Source of the DNA: JBKBRC01 sp046292345
GTDB lineage: Bacteria; Bacteroidota; Rhodothermia; Rhodothermales; Rubricoccaceae
DNA: 12,611 bases
Direction: 5' to 3'
Assembly: GCA_046292345.1 (NCBI GenBank)
Contig: JBKBRC010000061.1
Location: forward strand, 1 to 12,611
Shown: in pieces, positions 1 to 6,146 of the stretch
Layout: each line of letters starts with the position of its first letter
Numbering within the stretch: the first letter of the stretch is position 1
Notes under the pieces: generated by a model
Told to the model about the DNA's origin: nothing
Databases searched by the model: none
Seen by the model: the letters and a program-made list of their open reading frames with translations, nothing else
Program-made: the position numbers and the translations under genes

Positions 1-1
1 A

Positions 2-308
2 CGGCTGGAGGGCGCGCGCCCCGTGGTGCTGGCCGGACCCGGCGCCACCGAGGCCGCCATGGCGGCGCCCGTGCTGGCCGCGCTGCCGCAGGCGGTCGAT
101 CTGGTGGGGCGGCTGGAACTGCCGGAGGCGGCGGCGCTGCTCTCCCGCTGCGCGCTGTTCGTGGGCAATGATTCGGGGCTGATGCACCTCTCGGCGGCGG
201 CGGGCACGCCCACGCTGGGGCTGTTCGGCCCCACCCCGGCGGCCGAATACGCGCCGGTGGGGCGGCGGGCGCGGATGGGTCCCCGCCCGCGCCCTCGCCA
301 CGCTCTGA
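2..308 (+). CDS. Family 9 glycosyltransferase (heptosyltransferase type), C-terminal fragment, 3' end disrupted
   Basis: The gene is cut by the left window edge. The visible part is the nucleotide-sugar-binding half of a GT9 (WaaC/WaaF/RfaF-like) enzyme, which adds heptose or a related sugar during lipopolysaccharide assembly at the cytoplasmic face of the inner membrane. Diagnostic stretches are 'GPGATE', 'FVGNDSGLMHLSAAAGTPTLGLFGPT' (split across about bases 160-235) and 'EYAPVGRRAR'. Family resemblance stops near base 274. In the same frame the reading stays open until 658 but becomes low-complexity Pro/Arg/Ala and runs 257 bp into the opposite-strand acylase gene, so that extension is not credible. 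A shift to the next frame near 270 would end at TGA 306-308, just before a strong hairpin, so I place the end there. Even then the protein lacks the last 20-30 residues usual for GT9. Leucine is almost always CTG here, unlike the CTC preference downstream. It may be a frameshift, decayed gene or junction. Confidence 0.6.
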
Positions 309-318
309 AGCAGCCGCC

Positions 319-353
319 CCGGCCCCCCGGCTCCGGGGCAGCCGGGGGGCCGG
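319..353. terminator. Strong GC hairpin, probable bidirectional terminator
   Basis: A perfect 14-bp inverted repeat (left arm 319-332, right arm 340-353) encloses a 7-base loop, ccggggc. It lies between the end of the glycosyltransferase and the convergent acylase stop at 402. There is no T-run on either side, so it is not a canonical intrinsic terminator. Its place between convergent genes still suggests transcription end or RNA 3'-end protection. Confidence 0.5.
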
Positions 354-401
354 CCCGGGGGCCGTGCTCGGCCCGGGATCGCCCCGGTCCCTCTGCGCGC
401 C

Positions 402-2630
402 TCAGCGGGCCACGACGATCCGCTGCGTGCGTGCCCGCCCGTCCACGACGAGCCGCGCGAGGTACACGCCCGGCGCGAGCCCTTCGGTGCGGAGCGTCGC
501 CCCGTGCAGGCCAGCGGCCTGCGGCGCGTCCACGAGGCGCGCCACCTCGCGCCCGAGCGCGTCGTAGACCGAGAGCTGCACCGCCGCAGGCCTCTCGAGG
601 CGGTAGCGCAGCGACGCCCGGTGCGCTGACGGGTTCGGCGCCGGCGCCTCGAGGCTGAAGCCACCCGCAGCCCCTTCCTCGGCCGACGTCGCCGTCTGGC
701 CCGTGAACAGGAACGGCTTGAGCTGGATCTCACCCGCGCCAATGGACGACGTGTAGAAGCTCCACTGGTCCGAAAAGTGGGCGCTGCGCTGCCCCGTCGT
801 GCTGATGAAGCCGCTCTGGCCCGGTGGGACGAGGTTCTCGGCGCGGTAGCCTTCCGCCTCGATGAACTCGATCAGCTGCTGGTACGTGCCGGGGTATTCG
901 TTGTAGCCGCCGGGGTTCGAGCGCGTGATGCGGAAGAACTCCTTCAGGTCGTCGAACGTGACCGGGACGGTGCTGCGGACGTGGTTCTCGAGGAACGTCA
1001 CGCCGTCGTACGCCCGCAGGCCCGGGCGCCAGTTCACGTTGTCGCCCTGGTTCCACCACGGCGCCGGCTTGTTATTCCAGTTGACGAAGTAGCCCTTGGC
1101 CGGGTTGATCTCCTGCGGATGCTCGGCGAAGGCGAGCGTCCCGATCCACTCCTGCGAGCCGTCGCCGAGCGCCGGCAGGCGCGGGTCGACGGTGCCGGGC
1201 CGGCGCGGGTACACCCCGACGTGCCAGTAGGCGATGTTCTGCGCGCGGTCCGAGTAGAGCACGTTGAACGACATCGAGACGCGTGCGGCGGCGGCCCGGA
1301 ACTGCGCCAGGCTGGAGGCCCGCCAGATGTCGTAGAACGCCTCGACCATGTCCAGCTCGCGGTTCCAGAACGCGTAGCGGTAGGCGGCCGCCATGGGCGA
1401 CTGCGTGTCGGCGAAGATGACCGGCCCATGCACGGTGCGCAGCGCCACGTGCTGCACGGGCGCGCCGCCGAGCACGTTGATGGTGTGCGGGATCACCGTG
1501 AACGGCCGCAGGGCACCGTCGTAGGTGTACTGCAGGCCCGAGGCGTCGCGCATGACGACGTAGGTGTCCGTGTTGTCTGTGTAGCCTGTCGTGAGCGTCC
1601 ACGCGCGGTCGGCCGTGCGGCCGATGATCACGCCCGGGATGCCCGGCACGGTCATGCCCGCCACGTGCAGCGAGGGGCCGATCAGTTCGACCTCCATCGT
1701 GACCGTCTTCGCGTTCTGCGACGGGTTGCCCATCTGCGGCGCGCCGAGTAGCAGCGCGTTGCCGGTCGCGGAGATGCTGCCGCTGACGGCGCCCGCGAAC
1801 GAGCCGAAGCCGAGCGGCAGGCCGAGCTGCGCGAAGAGCGCTTCCTGCTCGGCCTGCCGTGCCTGCACGGCCGCCGCGCCACGGGCGGCGAAGCCGGCCA
1901 TGCCCTCAGGGTAACCCGCGCGCACGCTCTGCACCGACGGCAACGCCGGTGCGGCGGCCGGCGGCGTCGGGCGCGACGCGTTCGAGATCGTCGTCGGCGC
2001 GGCGGAGTCGTTGATGGGGCGGTTCTGGTTGAACCACGCCTCGCCCTGCGCCTCGAGCTCGGCCAGACGCACCAGCTCCTGCCCGCCGATGGCGCCGAAG
2101 TTGCGCATGAAGAACTGCATCGTCGCGACGGCCTTGTCGGTGTCCCAGCGCGTCACGCCGATCTGGTTGAGCGGGAACTGCGTGTACTCGAACGGCAGGT
2201 ACCGCGCCGGGTTGGCGGCCGTCGAGTCGATGTAGGCATTGATGCCGGCCACGTAGGCCGTCACCATGGCCCGGATCCCTGCCGGGAGGGCTGCGAACTG
2301 CGCCTGCCGCTCGGCGGGCGTATAGTAGACCGTGCGCACGGCGCGGTCCTGGTTGAGGGCCGCCGAGCCCTGCAGCTCCGCCAGACGGCCCGTCGCCGAG
2401 CGCCAGAAGGTCTCCATCTGGAACAGCCGGTCCTGGGCCGTCGCAAAGCCCTGCCCGAAGAAGAGCGCCGTCTCGGTCGGCGCCGCGATGCGGGGCACGC
2501 CGTAGGCGTCGCGCTCGACGCGGACCTGCTGGCCGTCGGGCGCCGTGAGAGTGACCGTCTGCGCGGTCTGCGCCGGCGCCGCCAGAGGCAGCACCGCGGC
2601 AAGGAGAAGGGAGAGGTAGCGGAGGCGCAT
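402..2630 (-). CDS. Penicillin acylase family N-terminal-nucleophile hydrolase, secreted, with T9SS sorting domain
   Basis: This 742-residue secreted amide hydrolase belongs to the penicillin G acylase family (peptidase S45), whose members self-cleave into alpha and beta chains. Residues 1-20 form a signal peptide ending APA-Q. Aligned without gaps to E. coli PGA from my memory of it, Ser277 (FGS277FAG) is the N-terminal nucleophile, with 'GAPQMG' at 296-301 where PGA has 'NGPQFG'. Also conserved are 'PGIPGVIIG' (about 329), 'RTVHGPVI' (398), 'GYFVNWNNKPA' (513-523, with the oxyanion Asn) and 'PPGQSGFI' (602-609). The usual SNxW after cleavage is SFAG here. The region between NWNN and PGQSGF is about 80 residues, much shorter than in PGA. 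Residues 658-742 ('APAPNPSAH', 'YDALGREVARL', 'GLAPGVYLARL') are a type A T9SS C-terminal domain, implying export and surface attachment or release. Substrate is unknown: beta-lactams, acyl-homoserine lactones or other N-acyl amides are possible. Transcribed divergently from the M20 gene. Confidence 0.9.
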   Translation of the reverse strand: MRLRYLSLLLAAVLPLAAPAQTAQTVTLTAPDGQQVRVERDAYGVPRIAAPTETALFFGQGFATAQDRLFQMETFWRSATGRLAELQGSAALNQDRAVRTVYYTPAERQAQFAALPAGIRAMVTAYVAGINAYIDSTAANPARYLPFEYTQFPLNQIGVTRWDTDKAVATMQFFMRNFGAIGGQELVRLAELEAQGEAWFNQNRPINDSAAPTTISNASRPTPPAAAPALPSVQSVRAGYPEGMAGFAARGAAAVQARQAEQEALFAQLGLPLGFGSFAGAVSGSISATGNALLLGAPQMGNPSQNAKTVTMEVELIGPSLHVAGMTVPGIPGVIIGRTADRAWTLTTGYTDNTDTYVVMRDASGLQYTYDGALRPFTVIPHTINVLGGAPVQHVALRTVHGPVIFADTQSPMAAAYRYAFWNRELDMVEAFYDIWRASSLAQFRAAAARVSMSFNVLYSDRAQNIAYWHVGVYPRRPGTVDPRLPALGDGSQEWIGTLAFAEHPQEINPAKGYFVNWNNKPAPWWNQGDNVNWRPGLRAYDGVTFLENHVRSTVPVTFDDLKEFFRITRSNPGGYNEYPGTYQQLIEFIEAEGYRAENLVPPGQSGFISTTGQRSAHFSDQWSFYTSSIGAGEIQLKPFLFTGQTATSAEEGAAGGFSLEAPAPNPSAHRASLRYRLERPAAVQLSVYDALGREVARLVDAPQAAGLHGATLRTEGLAPGVYLARLVVDGRARTQRIVVAR

Positions 2631-2657
2631 CGTGGGAGCGGCTGGAGAAGAAGATCT

Positions 2658-2669
2658 GGAAGCGCTTCC
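2658..2669. promoter_or_regulatory. Perfect palindrome GGAAGCGCTTCC, candidate LacI-family operator
   Basis: This 12-bp perfect palindrome with a central CG step lies in the 107-bp divergent gap, 27 bp upstream of the acylase ATG (2630). With flanks it reads tGGAAGCGCTTCCg, close to the TGnAAnCGnTnnCA style of LacI/CcpA-family operators. No LacI-family gene is in the window, so the regulator is unknown. The location, between two amide-hydrolase genes, favours an operator over chance, but this is inference. Confidence 0.4.
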
Positions 2670-2737
2670 GGACGAGGGAAGCCCCTGCGCATCCGGCGCG
2701 CGCAGGCGAGATTACAGGTTCGCAACGCTTCTTCGCA

Positions 2738-3952
2738 ATGCTCCTTCCTGCAGAACTTGCCGCGCGCGTGCGCGCGCTCGCCGACGAGGCGTTCCCCGAG
2801 GCGGTCCGCCTGCGCCGCGCGTTCCACCGCCGCCCCGAGCTCGCCTTCGAGGAGCGCGAGACGGCCGCGCGCGTAGCCGAGGCGCTGCGCGGCCTCGGCC
2901 TCACCGACGTGCGCACCGGTGTGGCGCGCACGGGCGTCGTGGCGCACGTGCGCGGCGCGCGCCCCGGCCCGACCGTCGCCCTCCGGGCGGACATGGATGC
3001 CCTCCCCATCCACGAGGCCACCGGCCTGCCCTTCGCCAGCGAGACCCCGGGCGTGATGCACGCCTGCGGGCACGACGCCCACACGGCGATGCTGCTCGGC
3101 GTGGCACGCGTGCTCGTGGCGCTGCGCGACGAACTCGCCGGCACGATCCGCCTGCTCTTTCAACCCTCCGAGGAAAAGCTGCCCGGTGGCGCGCAGGTGA
3201 TGATGGCCGAGGGCGCACTCGACGCGCTTGGCGACGTCCCGGCTCCGGTGCGCATCTTCGGGCAGCACGTCTTCCCGGGCCTTCCCTCCGGCACGCTCGG
3301 CGTGCGCAGCGGCCCCTTCATGGCCTCGGCCGATGAGCTCTACCTCACCGTGCGCGGACGGGGCGGCCACGCCGCTGCGCCGCACCAGCTTGCCGACCCC
3401 GTGCTCGCGCAGGCCCACGTGCTGACGGCCCTCCAGGCGGTCGTCAGCCGCGAGCGCCCGCCCGACCAGCCAACCGTGCTCTCGTTCGGACGCGTCCTGG
3501 CCGACGGGGCGACCAACGTGATTCCGGACGCTGTGCGCATCGAGGGGACGCTCCGCGCCGTGGACGAGACGTGGCGCCGCCGCGCGCATGCGCTCATTCG
3601 CCGCACGGCCGCCCGCGCCGCCGAGGCTCTCGGCTGCACCTGCGAGGCCGAGATCCGCGTCGGCTACCCGGCGCTCATCAACGACGCGGCCGCGACCGCA
3701 GACGTGCGGGCCGCGGCCGTCGCCTTCGCCGGCGAGGACGGCGTCGTGGACCTGCCGCCGTGGTACGCGAGCGAGGACTTCGCGTGGTACGCGCAGCAGA
3801 TCCCCGGCGTGTTCTATGTGCTCGGCACCGCCTCCGACGAGCCGGGCTCGGCCGAGGGCCTTCACACGCCGCGCTTCACCATTACTGAGGGGGCCATGCA
3901 GACCGGCATCGGCTTTATGGCCGCACTTGCGCTGAGTACGCCGAGCGCGTGA
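2738..3952 (+). CDS. M20D family metallo-amidohydrolase (IAA-amino acid / hippurate hydrolase type)
   Basis: This 404-residue dinuclear-metal amidohydrolase cleaves N-acyl amino acids; family members act on hippurate, indole-3-acetyl-amino acids or N-acetyl-diaminopimelate. It is probably cytoplasmic, since no signal peptide is seen. Metal-site motifs are clear: 'LRADMDALPI' (82-91), 'MHACGHDAHTAMLLG' (107-121, ligands Cys110 and His112), 'FQPSEEKLPGGAQ' (141-153, catalytic and ligand Glu145/146), His177 in 'GQHVFPG', and 'YASEDFAWYAQQIPG' near 345-359. The lid/dimerisation domain carries 'GRGGHAAAPHQ' at about 207-217. Length is normal for the subfamily (about 390-410). The ATG at 2738 is chosen because the family's N-terminal helix begins a few residues later; no Shine-Dalgarno precedes it. 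It is divergent from the acylase, and the exact substrate cannot be read from sequence. Confidence 0.93.
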   Translation: MLLPAELAARVRALADEAFPEAVRLRRAFHRRPELAFEERETAARVAEALRGLGLTDVRTGVARTGVVAHVRGARPGPTVALRADMDALPIHEATGLPFASETPGVMHACGHDAHTAMLLGVARVLVALRDELAGTIRLLFQPSEEKLPGGAQVMMAEGALDALGDVPAPVRIFGQHVFPGLPSGTLGVRSGPFMASADELYLTVRGRGGHAAAPHQLADPVLAQAHVLTALQAVVSRERPPDQPTVLSFGRVLADGATNVIPDAVRIEGTLRAVDETWRRRAHALIRRTAARAAEALGCTCEAEIRVGYPALINDAAATADVRAAAVAFAGEDGVVDLPPWYASEDFAWYAQQIPGVFYVLGTASDEPGSAEGLHTPRFTITEGAMQTGIGFMAALALSTPSA

Positions 3953-3955
3953 GCG

Positions 3956-3971
3956 GCGGGCGACCGCCCGC
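3956..3971. terminator. Short GC hairpin between convergent genes
   Basis: Arms gcgggc (3956-3961) and gcccgc (3966-3971) enclose a 4-base loop, between the M20 stop codon (3950-3952) and the stop of the convergent 38-residue gene (3978). There is no T-tract. The 6-bp stem is short, so the terminator role is tentative. Confidence 0.3.
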
Positions 3972-3977
3972 GGCGGG

Positions 3978-4094
3978 TCAGCACTGGCCGAGCAGCCAGA
4001 AAAGCAGGATGAAGATGAGGACGGTGCTGATGCAGCCGCCGCCAAGTTTCGAGGCGCCGTAGCCGGCGATGAGCGTGCGGAAGATGTTGTTCAT
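3978..4094 (-). CDS. Small single-pass membrane protein, 38 residues, unknown function
   Basis: The sequence runs MNNIFRTLIAGYGASKLGG, then GCISTVLIFILLFWLLGQC. An amphipathic start with Arg6 and Lys16 is followed by a glycine turn (18-20) and one hydrophobic segment (about 22-36), ending in Cys38. From memory it resembles tiny uncharacterised Bacteroidota proteins with a 'GWGAKKLGGGC'-like core and a terminal hydrophobic helix; I cannot confirm this by search. The frame is open further upstream to 4313, but that part is Arg-rich, overlaps the DUF2461 gene on the other strand and looks non-coding, so I start at ATG 4092-4094. A 7-bp inverted repeat sits just upstream of the start. It stands alone, convergent with the M20 gene and divergent from DUF2461. 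Function is unknown; a membrane-associated helper or assembly role would be a guess. Confidence 0.65.
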   Translation of the reverse strand: MNNIFRTLIAGYGASKLGGGCISTVLIFILLFWLLGQC

Positions 4095-4103
4095 CGGGAG
4101 GAG

Positions 4104-4120
4104 GGCGCGCGAGGCGCGCC
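4104..4120 (-). promoter_or_regulatory. 7-bp inverted repeat just upstream of the small membrane protein start
   Basis: ggcgcgc (4104-4110), gag loop, gcgcgcc (4114-4120). On the minus strand it would fold about 9 bases upstream of the ATG of the 38-residue gene, where ribosomes bind. It could dampen translation or be an operator. GC-rich sequence makes chance occurrence plausible. Confidence 0.25.
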
Positions 4121-4233
4121 GCGCAAGAGGGTGACGAAAGAGAGGGCTTCCGAAATGCCGCCCGCGCCCGGCGGTTCCGACGCGCCCGTGTCCCCGCGCG
4201 CGCGTAGCCTTGCCCGGTACCACCTCATCCTCC

Positions 4234-4980
4234 ATGTCCCCCGACGCCCTGCCCCCCTTCCCTGGCCTCCAGCCTGCCGCGTTCGCGTTTCTGCGCGACC
4301 TCAAGGCCCACAACGACCGCGCGTGGTTTCAACCCCGCAAGGCCACGTTCGAGCACGAACTGCGCGACCCGCTCGAGTGCCTCGTGGCCGATCTCGCCGT
4401 GCGCCTGCCAGCGGCCGGCGTCCCTCTCACGGGCGATCCTCGCCGGGCGCTCTTCCGCATCTACCGCGACACGCGCTTCTCCAGAAACAAAGACCCCTAC
4501 AAGACGCACGTCGGGATGTACCTGACGCGCTCGGGGGACAAGCGCGAAGATGGCGGGCTCTACCTGCACGTCGCGCCGGACGAGACGTTCGTCGGCGGGG
4601 GGTTCTGGAGCCCGGAGCCGCGTCTGCTCCGCCGCTGGCGCGAGGACATGGCCGCCGCACCCGGGCGCTTCCTCGCCGTCGCCGACGCCCTCGAGGCCTC
4701 CGGGCTCGTGCTCGAGCGGCAGGACCCGCTCACGCGCATGCCGCGCGGCTTCGAGGCGCACGCCGGCGCGCCGGTGGCGCCGTTCCTCCGGGCGCGCGGG
4801 CTCTATGCCACGCGCCGCTTCCCCGATGAGGCCACGTTCTCGCCCGCCTTCACCGATGCCGCCGTCGAAGTCGCGCAGGCGCTCCTGCCTCTGCTCGAGT
4901 GGGGCTGGCGGCTCGCCGACGGCGCGAACGCTGACGGCGCGAACGCGGACGGCGCGGCCTCGCGCCGGCCTACTCGCTGA
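4234..4980 (+). CDS. DUF2461 family protein (TIGR02453 type)
   Basis: This 248-residue cytoplasmic protein belongs to the widespread DUF2461 family, which has no established biochemical role. Family hallmarks are visible: 'FPGLQPAAFAFLRDLKAHNDRAWF' spread over residues 9-32, 'FRIYRDTRFSRNKDPYKTHVG' around 74-94, 'GGLYLHVAPDETFVGGGFW' around 107-125, and 'LTRMPRGF' near 168 with 'ATRRFPDEATF' further on. Length fits the family (about 220-240 residues) plus a short tail. I use ATG 4234; a TTG at 4210 in the same frame is possible but adds only a non-conserved peptide. The C-terminus 'DGANADGANADGA' is a 15-bp tandem duplication that does not belong to the conserved domain. It is divergent from the small membrane gene and convergent with the AP2-like gene, so it is probably monocistronic. 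Confidence 0.88.
   Translation: MSPDALPPFPGLQPAAFAFLRDLKAHNDRAWFQPRKATFEHELRDPLECLVADLAVRLPAAGVPLTGDPRRALFRIYRDTRFSRNKDPYKTHVGMYLTRSGDKREDGGLYLHVAPDETFVGGGFWSPEPRLLRRWREDMAAAPGRFLAVADALEASGLVLERQDPLTRMPRGFEAHAGAPVAPFLRARGLYATRRFPDEATFSPAFTDAAVEVAQALLPLLEWGWRLADGANADGANADGAASRRPTR
4918..4956 (+). repeat. 15-bp tandem repeat at the DUF2461 C-terminus
   Basis: The unit gacggcgcgaacgcg occurs at 4918-4932 (last base t) and 4933-4947, followed by a 9-bp partial copy at 4948-4956. It encodes DGANA-DGANA-DGA. The unit keeps frame, so copy-number change would only lengthen or shorten the tail. Confidence 0.85.
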
Positions 4981-4985
4981 CGGAC

Positions 4986-5006
4986 GCTGCCCACAGGGGC
5001 GGCAGC
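4986..5006. terminator. Hairpin between convergent DUF2461 and AP2-like genes
   Basis: gctgcc (4986-4991) and ggcagc (5001-5006) pair around a 9-base loop in the 27-bp gap between two convergent stop codons. There is no T-run. It is a weak bidirectional terminator candidate. Confidence 0.3.
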
Positions 5007-5007
5007 C

Positions 5008-5655
5008 TCAGCCAAACAGCGCGTCTTCCAGCCGCTGAAGCACTTCGGCTTCCCTGGCGAGCTTTCCCTGCGGCGAGGCGGCGAGCGTGGCCGCGGCGCG
5101 CTCGGCCTCCTCCTGCCGGCGCTGCCGCTCCTCGGCGCGCTGCTCGGCGCGGATCTGCTCCGTGAACGGCTCCTGCGCGCGGGCGAACATCACGTGCGCT
5201 TCCTCCACGGGGTACCCCGCCGCGGAGCGTTCGCGGTAGAGGCGCAGGCAGCCGTTCCAGAGTGCGCGGCGCAGGCCCCACTTCTCGCACGAATACGACG
5301 CCGCCCGGCGCCGGCCCGTCACGTCGACCCAGTTGAGCTGCACGTAGAGCTTCTCGCGCCCAGCCTCTTCCTTGCCACGCACCGAGAGCCCGATCACGCC
5401 CGTGTTGCTCCAGGCGCGTCGCGGCACCCGCGCCGGCGGCGGAAGCTCGGCTAGGAGCCCGTCGCGGTAGCGCTTGGCAGCCTCGAGCGCGCCGTCGCGC
5501 CCGCCGTGGCGCGCGTCGGCGAAGAACTTGGACAGGCGCTCGCCGTCCCGGCGGACCCGCACCTGCCAGCCGTGCGTCGGGTGCCGGCGCGGGCTGCCCT
5601 CGTTGGGCATGATGTCGATCCGCGTGATGTGGTGGAGCGGGCGTTCGTTGGACAT
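5008..5655 (-). CDS. Tandem AP2/ERF-like DNA-binding protein with charged coiled-coil tail
   Basis: This protein has 215 residues. Residues 10-70 ('ITRIDIMP', 'THGWQVRVRRDGERLSKFFAD', 'GGRDGALEAAKRYRDGLL') match my recollection of bacterial AP2-like proteins often annotated 'pathogenesis-related transcriptional factor and ERF protein': three strands holding Trp30 and basic residues, then a helix. Residues 82-145 ('WSNTGVIGLSVRG', 'LYVQLNWVDVTGRRRAASYS', 'KWGLRRALWNGCLRLYRE') look like a second, diverged copy. Residues 160-195 are rich in Glu, Arg, Gln and Ala and probably form a coiled coil. Role: likely sequence-specific DNA binding, target unknown. AP2 domains also occur in homing endonucleases, but no nuclease motif is seen. 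I start at ATG 5655; the frame is open to 5820, but that part overlaps the NFU gene and is low complexity. It is 59 bp downstream of NFU on the same strand. Confidence 0.72.
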   Translation of the reverse strand: MSNERPLHHITRIDIMPNEGSPRRHPTHGWQVRVRRDGERLSKFFADARHGGRDGALEAAKRYRDGLLAELPPPARVPRRAWSNTGVIGLSVRGKEEAGREKLYVQLNWVDVTGRRRAASYSCEKWGLRRALWNGCLRLYRERSAAGYPVEEAHVMFARAQEPFTEQIRAEQRAEERQRRQEEAERAAATLAASPQGKLAREAEVLQRLEDALFG

Positions 5656-5714
5656 GAACGGAAAAGAGCGCAGGCCAGCAGAACGGGCCACAGGTGAATG
5701 CGCCGGCGACGGTG

Positions 5715-5981
5715 TCAGGCGTCGGCCGGCGCGATGGCCTCGACGCGCGTCACCTCGGGCACGGCCCGCTTGATCGCCTGCTCTATCCCGGCGCGCAGCG
5801 TCATCATGCTCATCGGGCATGTCCCGCAGGCACCGAGCAGTTGTAGCTCGACTACCATCTGGTCGGTGACGTTCTGAAGGCGCACCGAGCCCCCATCGGC
5901 CATCAGGTAGGGCCGGATGGAGTCGAGCGTTTCTTCGATGCGCTGGCGCAGCGCAGGGTCGGTGTGCAGGGCGTCAGCCAT
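5715..5981 (-). CDS. NifU C-terminal domain (NFU) iron-sulfur scaffold protein
   Basis: This 88-residue protein consists of the NFU domain alone, which carries Fe-S clusters and hands them to apoproteins in the cytoplasm. Key features are 'IEETLDSIRPYLMADGGSV' (15-33), the classic NFU start, and 'LLGACGTCPMSMMTLRAGIE' (48-67), with cluster ligands Cys52 and Cys55. It has no N-terminal A-type or NifU scaffold domain, so it is a stand-alone carrier. I prefer ATG 5981; a GTG two codons upstream (5987) is an alternative. No Shine-Dalgarno is seen. It lies 165 bp downstream of the Mrp ATPase gene on the same strand, fitting a shared job in Fe-S delivery, although the gap contains a palindrome and the two may be transcribed separately. 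Confidence 0.92.
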   Translation of the reverse strand: MADALHTDPALRQRIEETLDSIRPYLMADGGSVRLQNVTDQMVVELQLLGACGTCPMSMMTLRAGIEQAIKRAVPEVTRVEAIAPADA

Positions 5982-6070
5982 GGCCACAGAAAGGGGTTAG
6001 GCGCGGGCGCATGTTAACACAGGCACCGCGCCGGAGGTCCGGAAGGATTGGAGAAGCCGGAACGCATGCC

Positions 6071-6091
6071 GCGCGCGCATGCGCATGCGCG
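6071..6091. repeat. Alternating purine-pyrimidine tract with 18-bp palindrome
   Basis: All 21 bases alternate purine and pyrimidine (GC/GT/AC steps, no break). Positions 6074-6091, cgcgcatgcgcatgcgcg, are a perfect 18-bp palindrome. It lies between the Mrp stop (6147) and the NFU start. Possible roles are an mRNA hairpin after mrp, a Z-DNA-prone tract or a protein-binding site. Confidence 0.6.
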
Positions 6092-6146
6092 GCGCCGATC
6101 AGCCCGTGCGCAGGCGGGCAGGCGCTCGTCGGCAAGCGGGCGCCCG

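Noticed and set aside
309..658. In-frame continuation of the glycosyltransferase to a stop at 656-658
   Set aside because: The translation is Pro/Arg/Ala-rich with no family similarity and overlaps 257 bp of the clearly coding acylase sorting domain on the other strand.
777..1751. Long plus-strand open frame opposite the acylase
   Set aside because: It mirrors the acylase codons in very GC-rich DNA, gives an Arg/Val/Ala/Asp-rich product with no motif, and the acylase is certain.
2261..4045. Minus-strand open frame of nearly 600 codons across acylase start and M20 gene
   Set aside because: It runs antisense to M20 and out of frame with the acylase; the product is low complexity. It is a GC-driven shadow.
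5656..5820. N-terminal extension of the AP2-like protein
   Set aside because: It overlaps the NFU coding region on the same strand in another frame and has no AP2 similarity.
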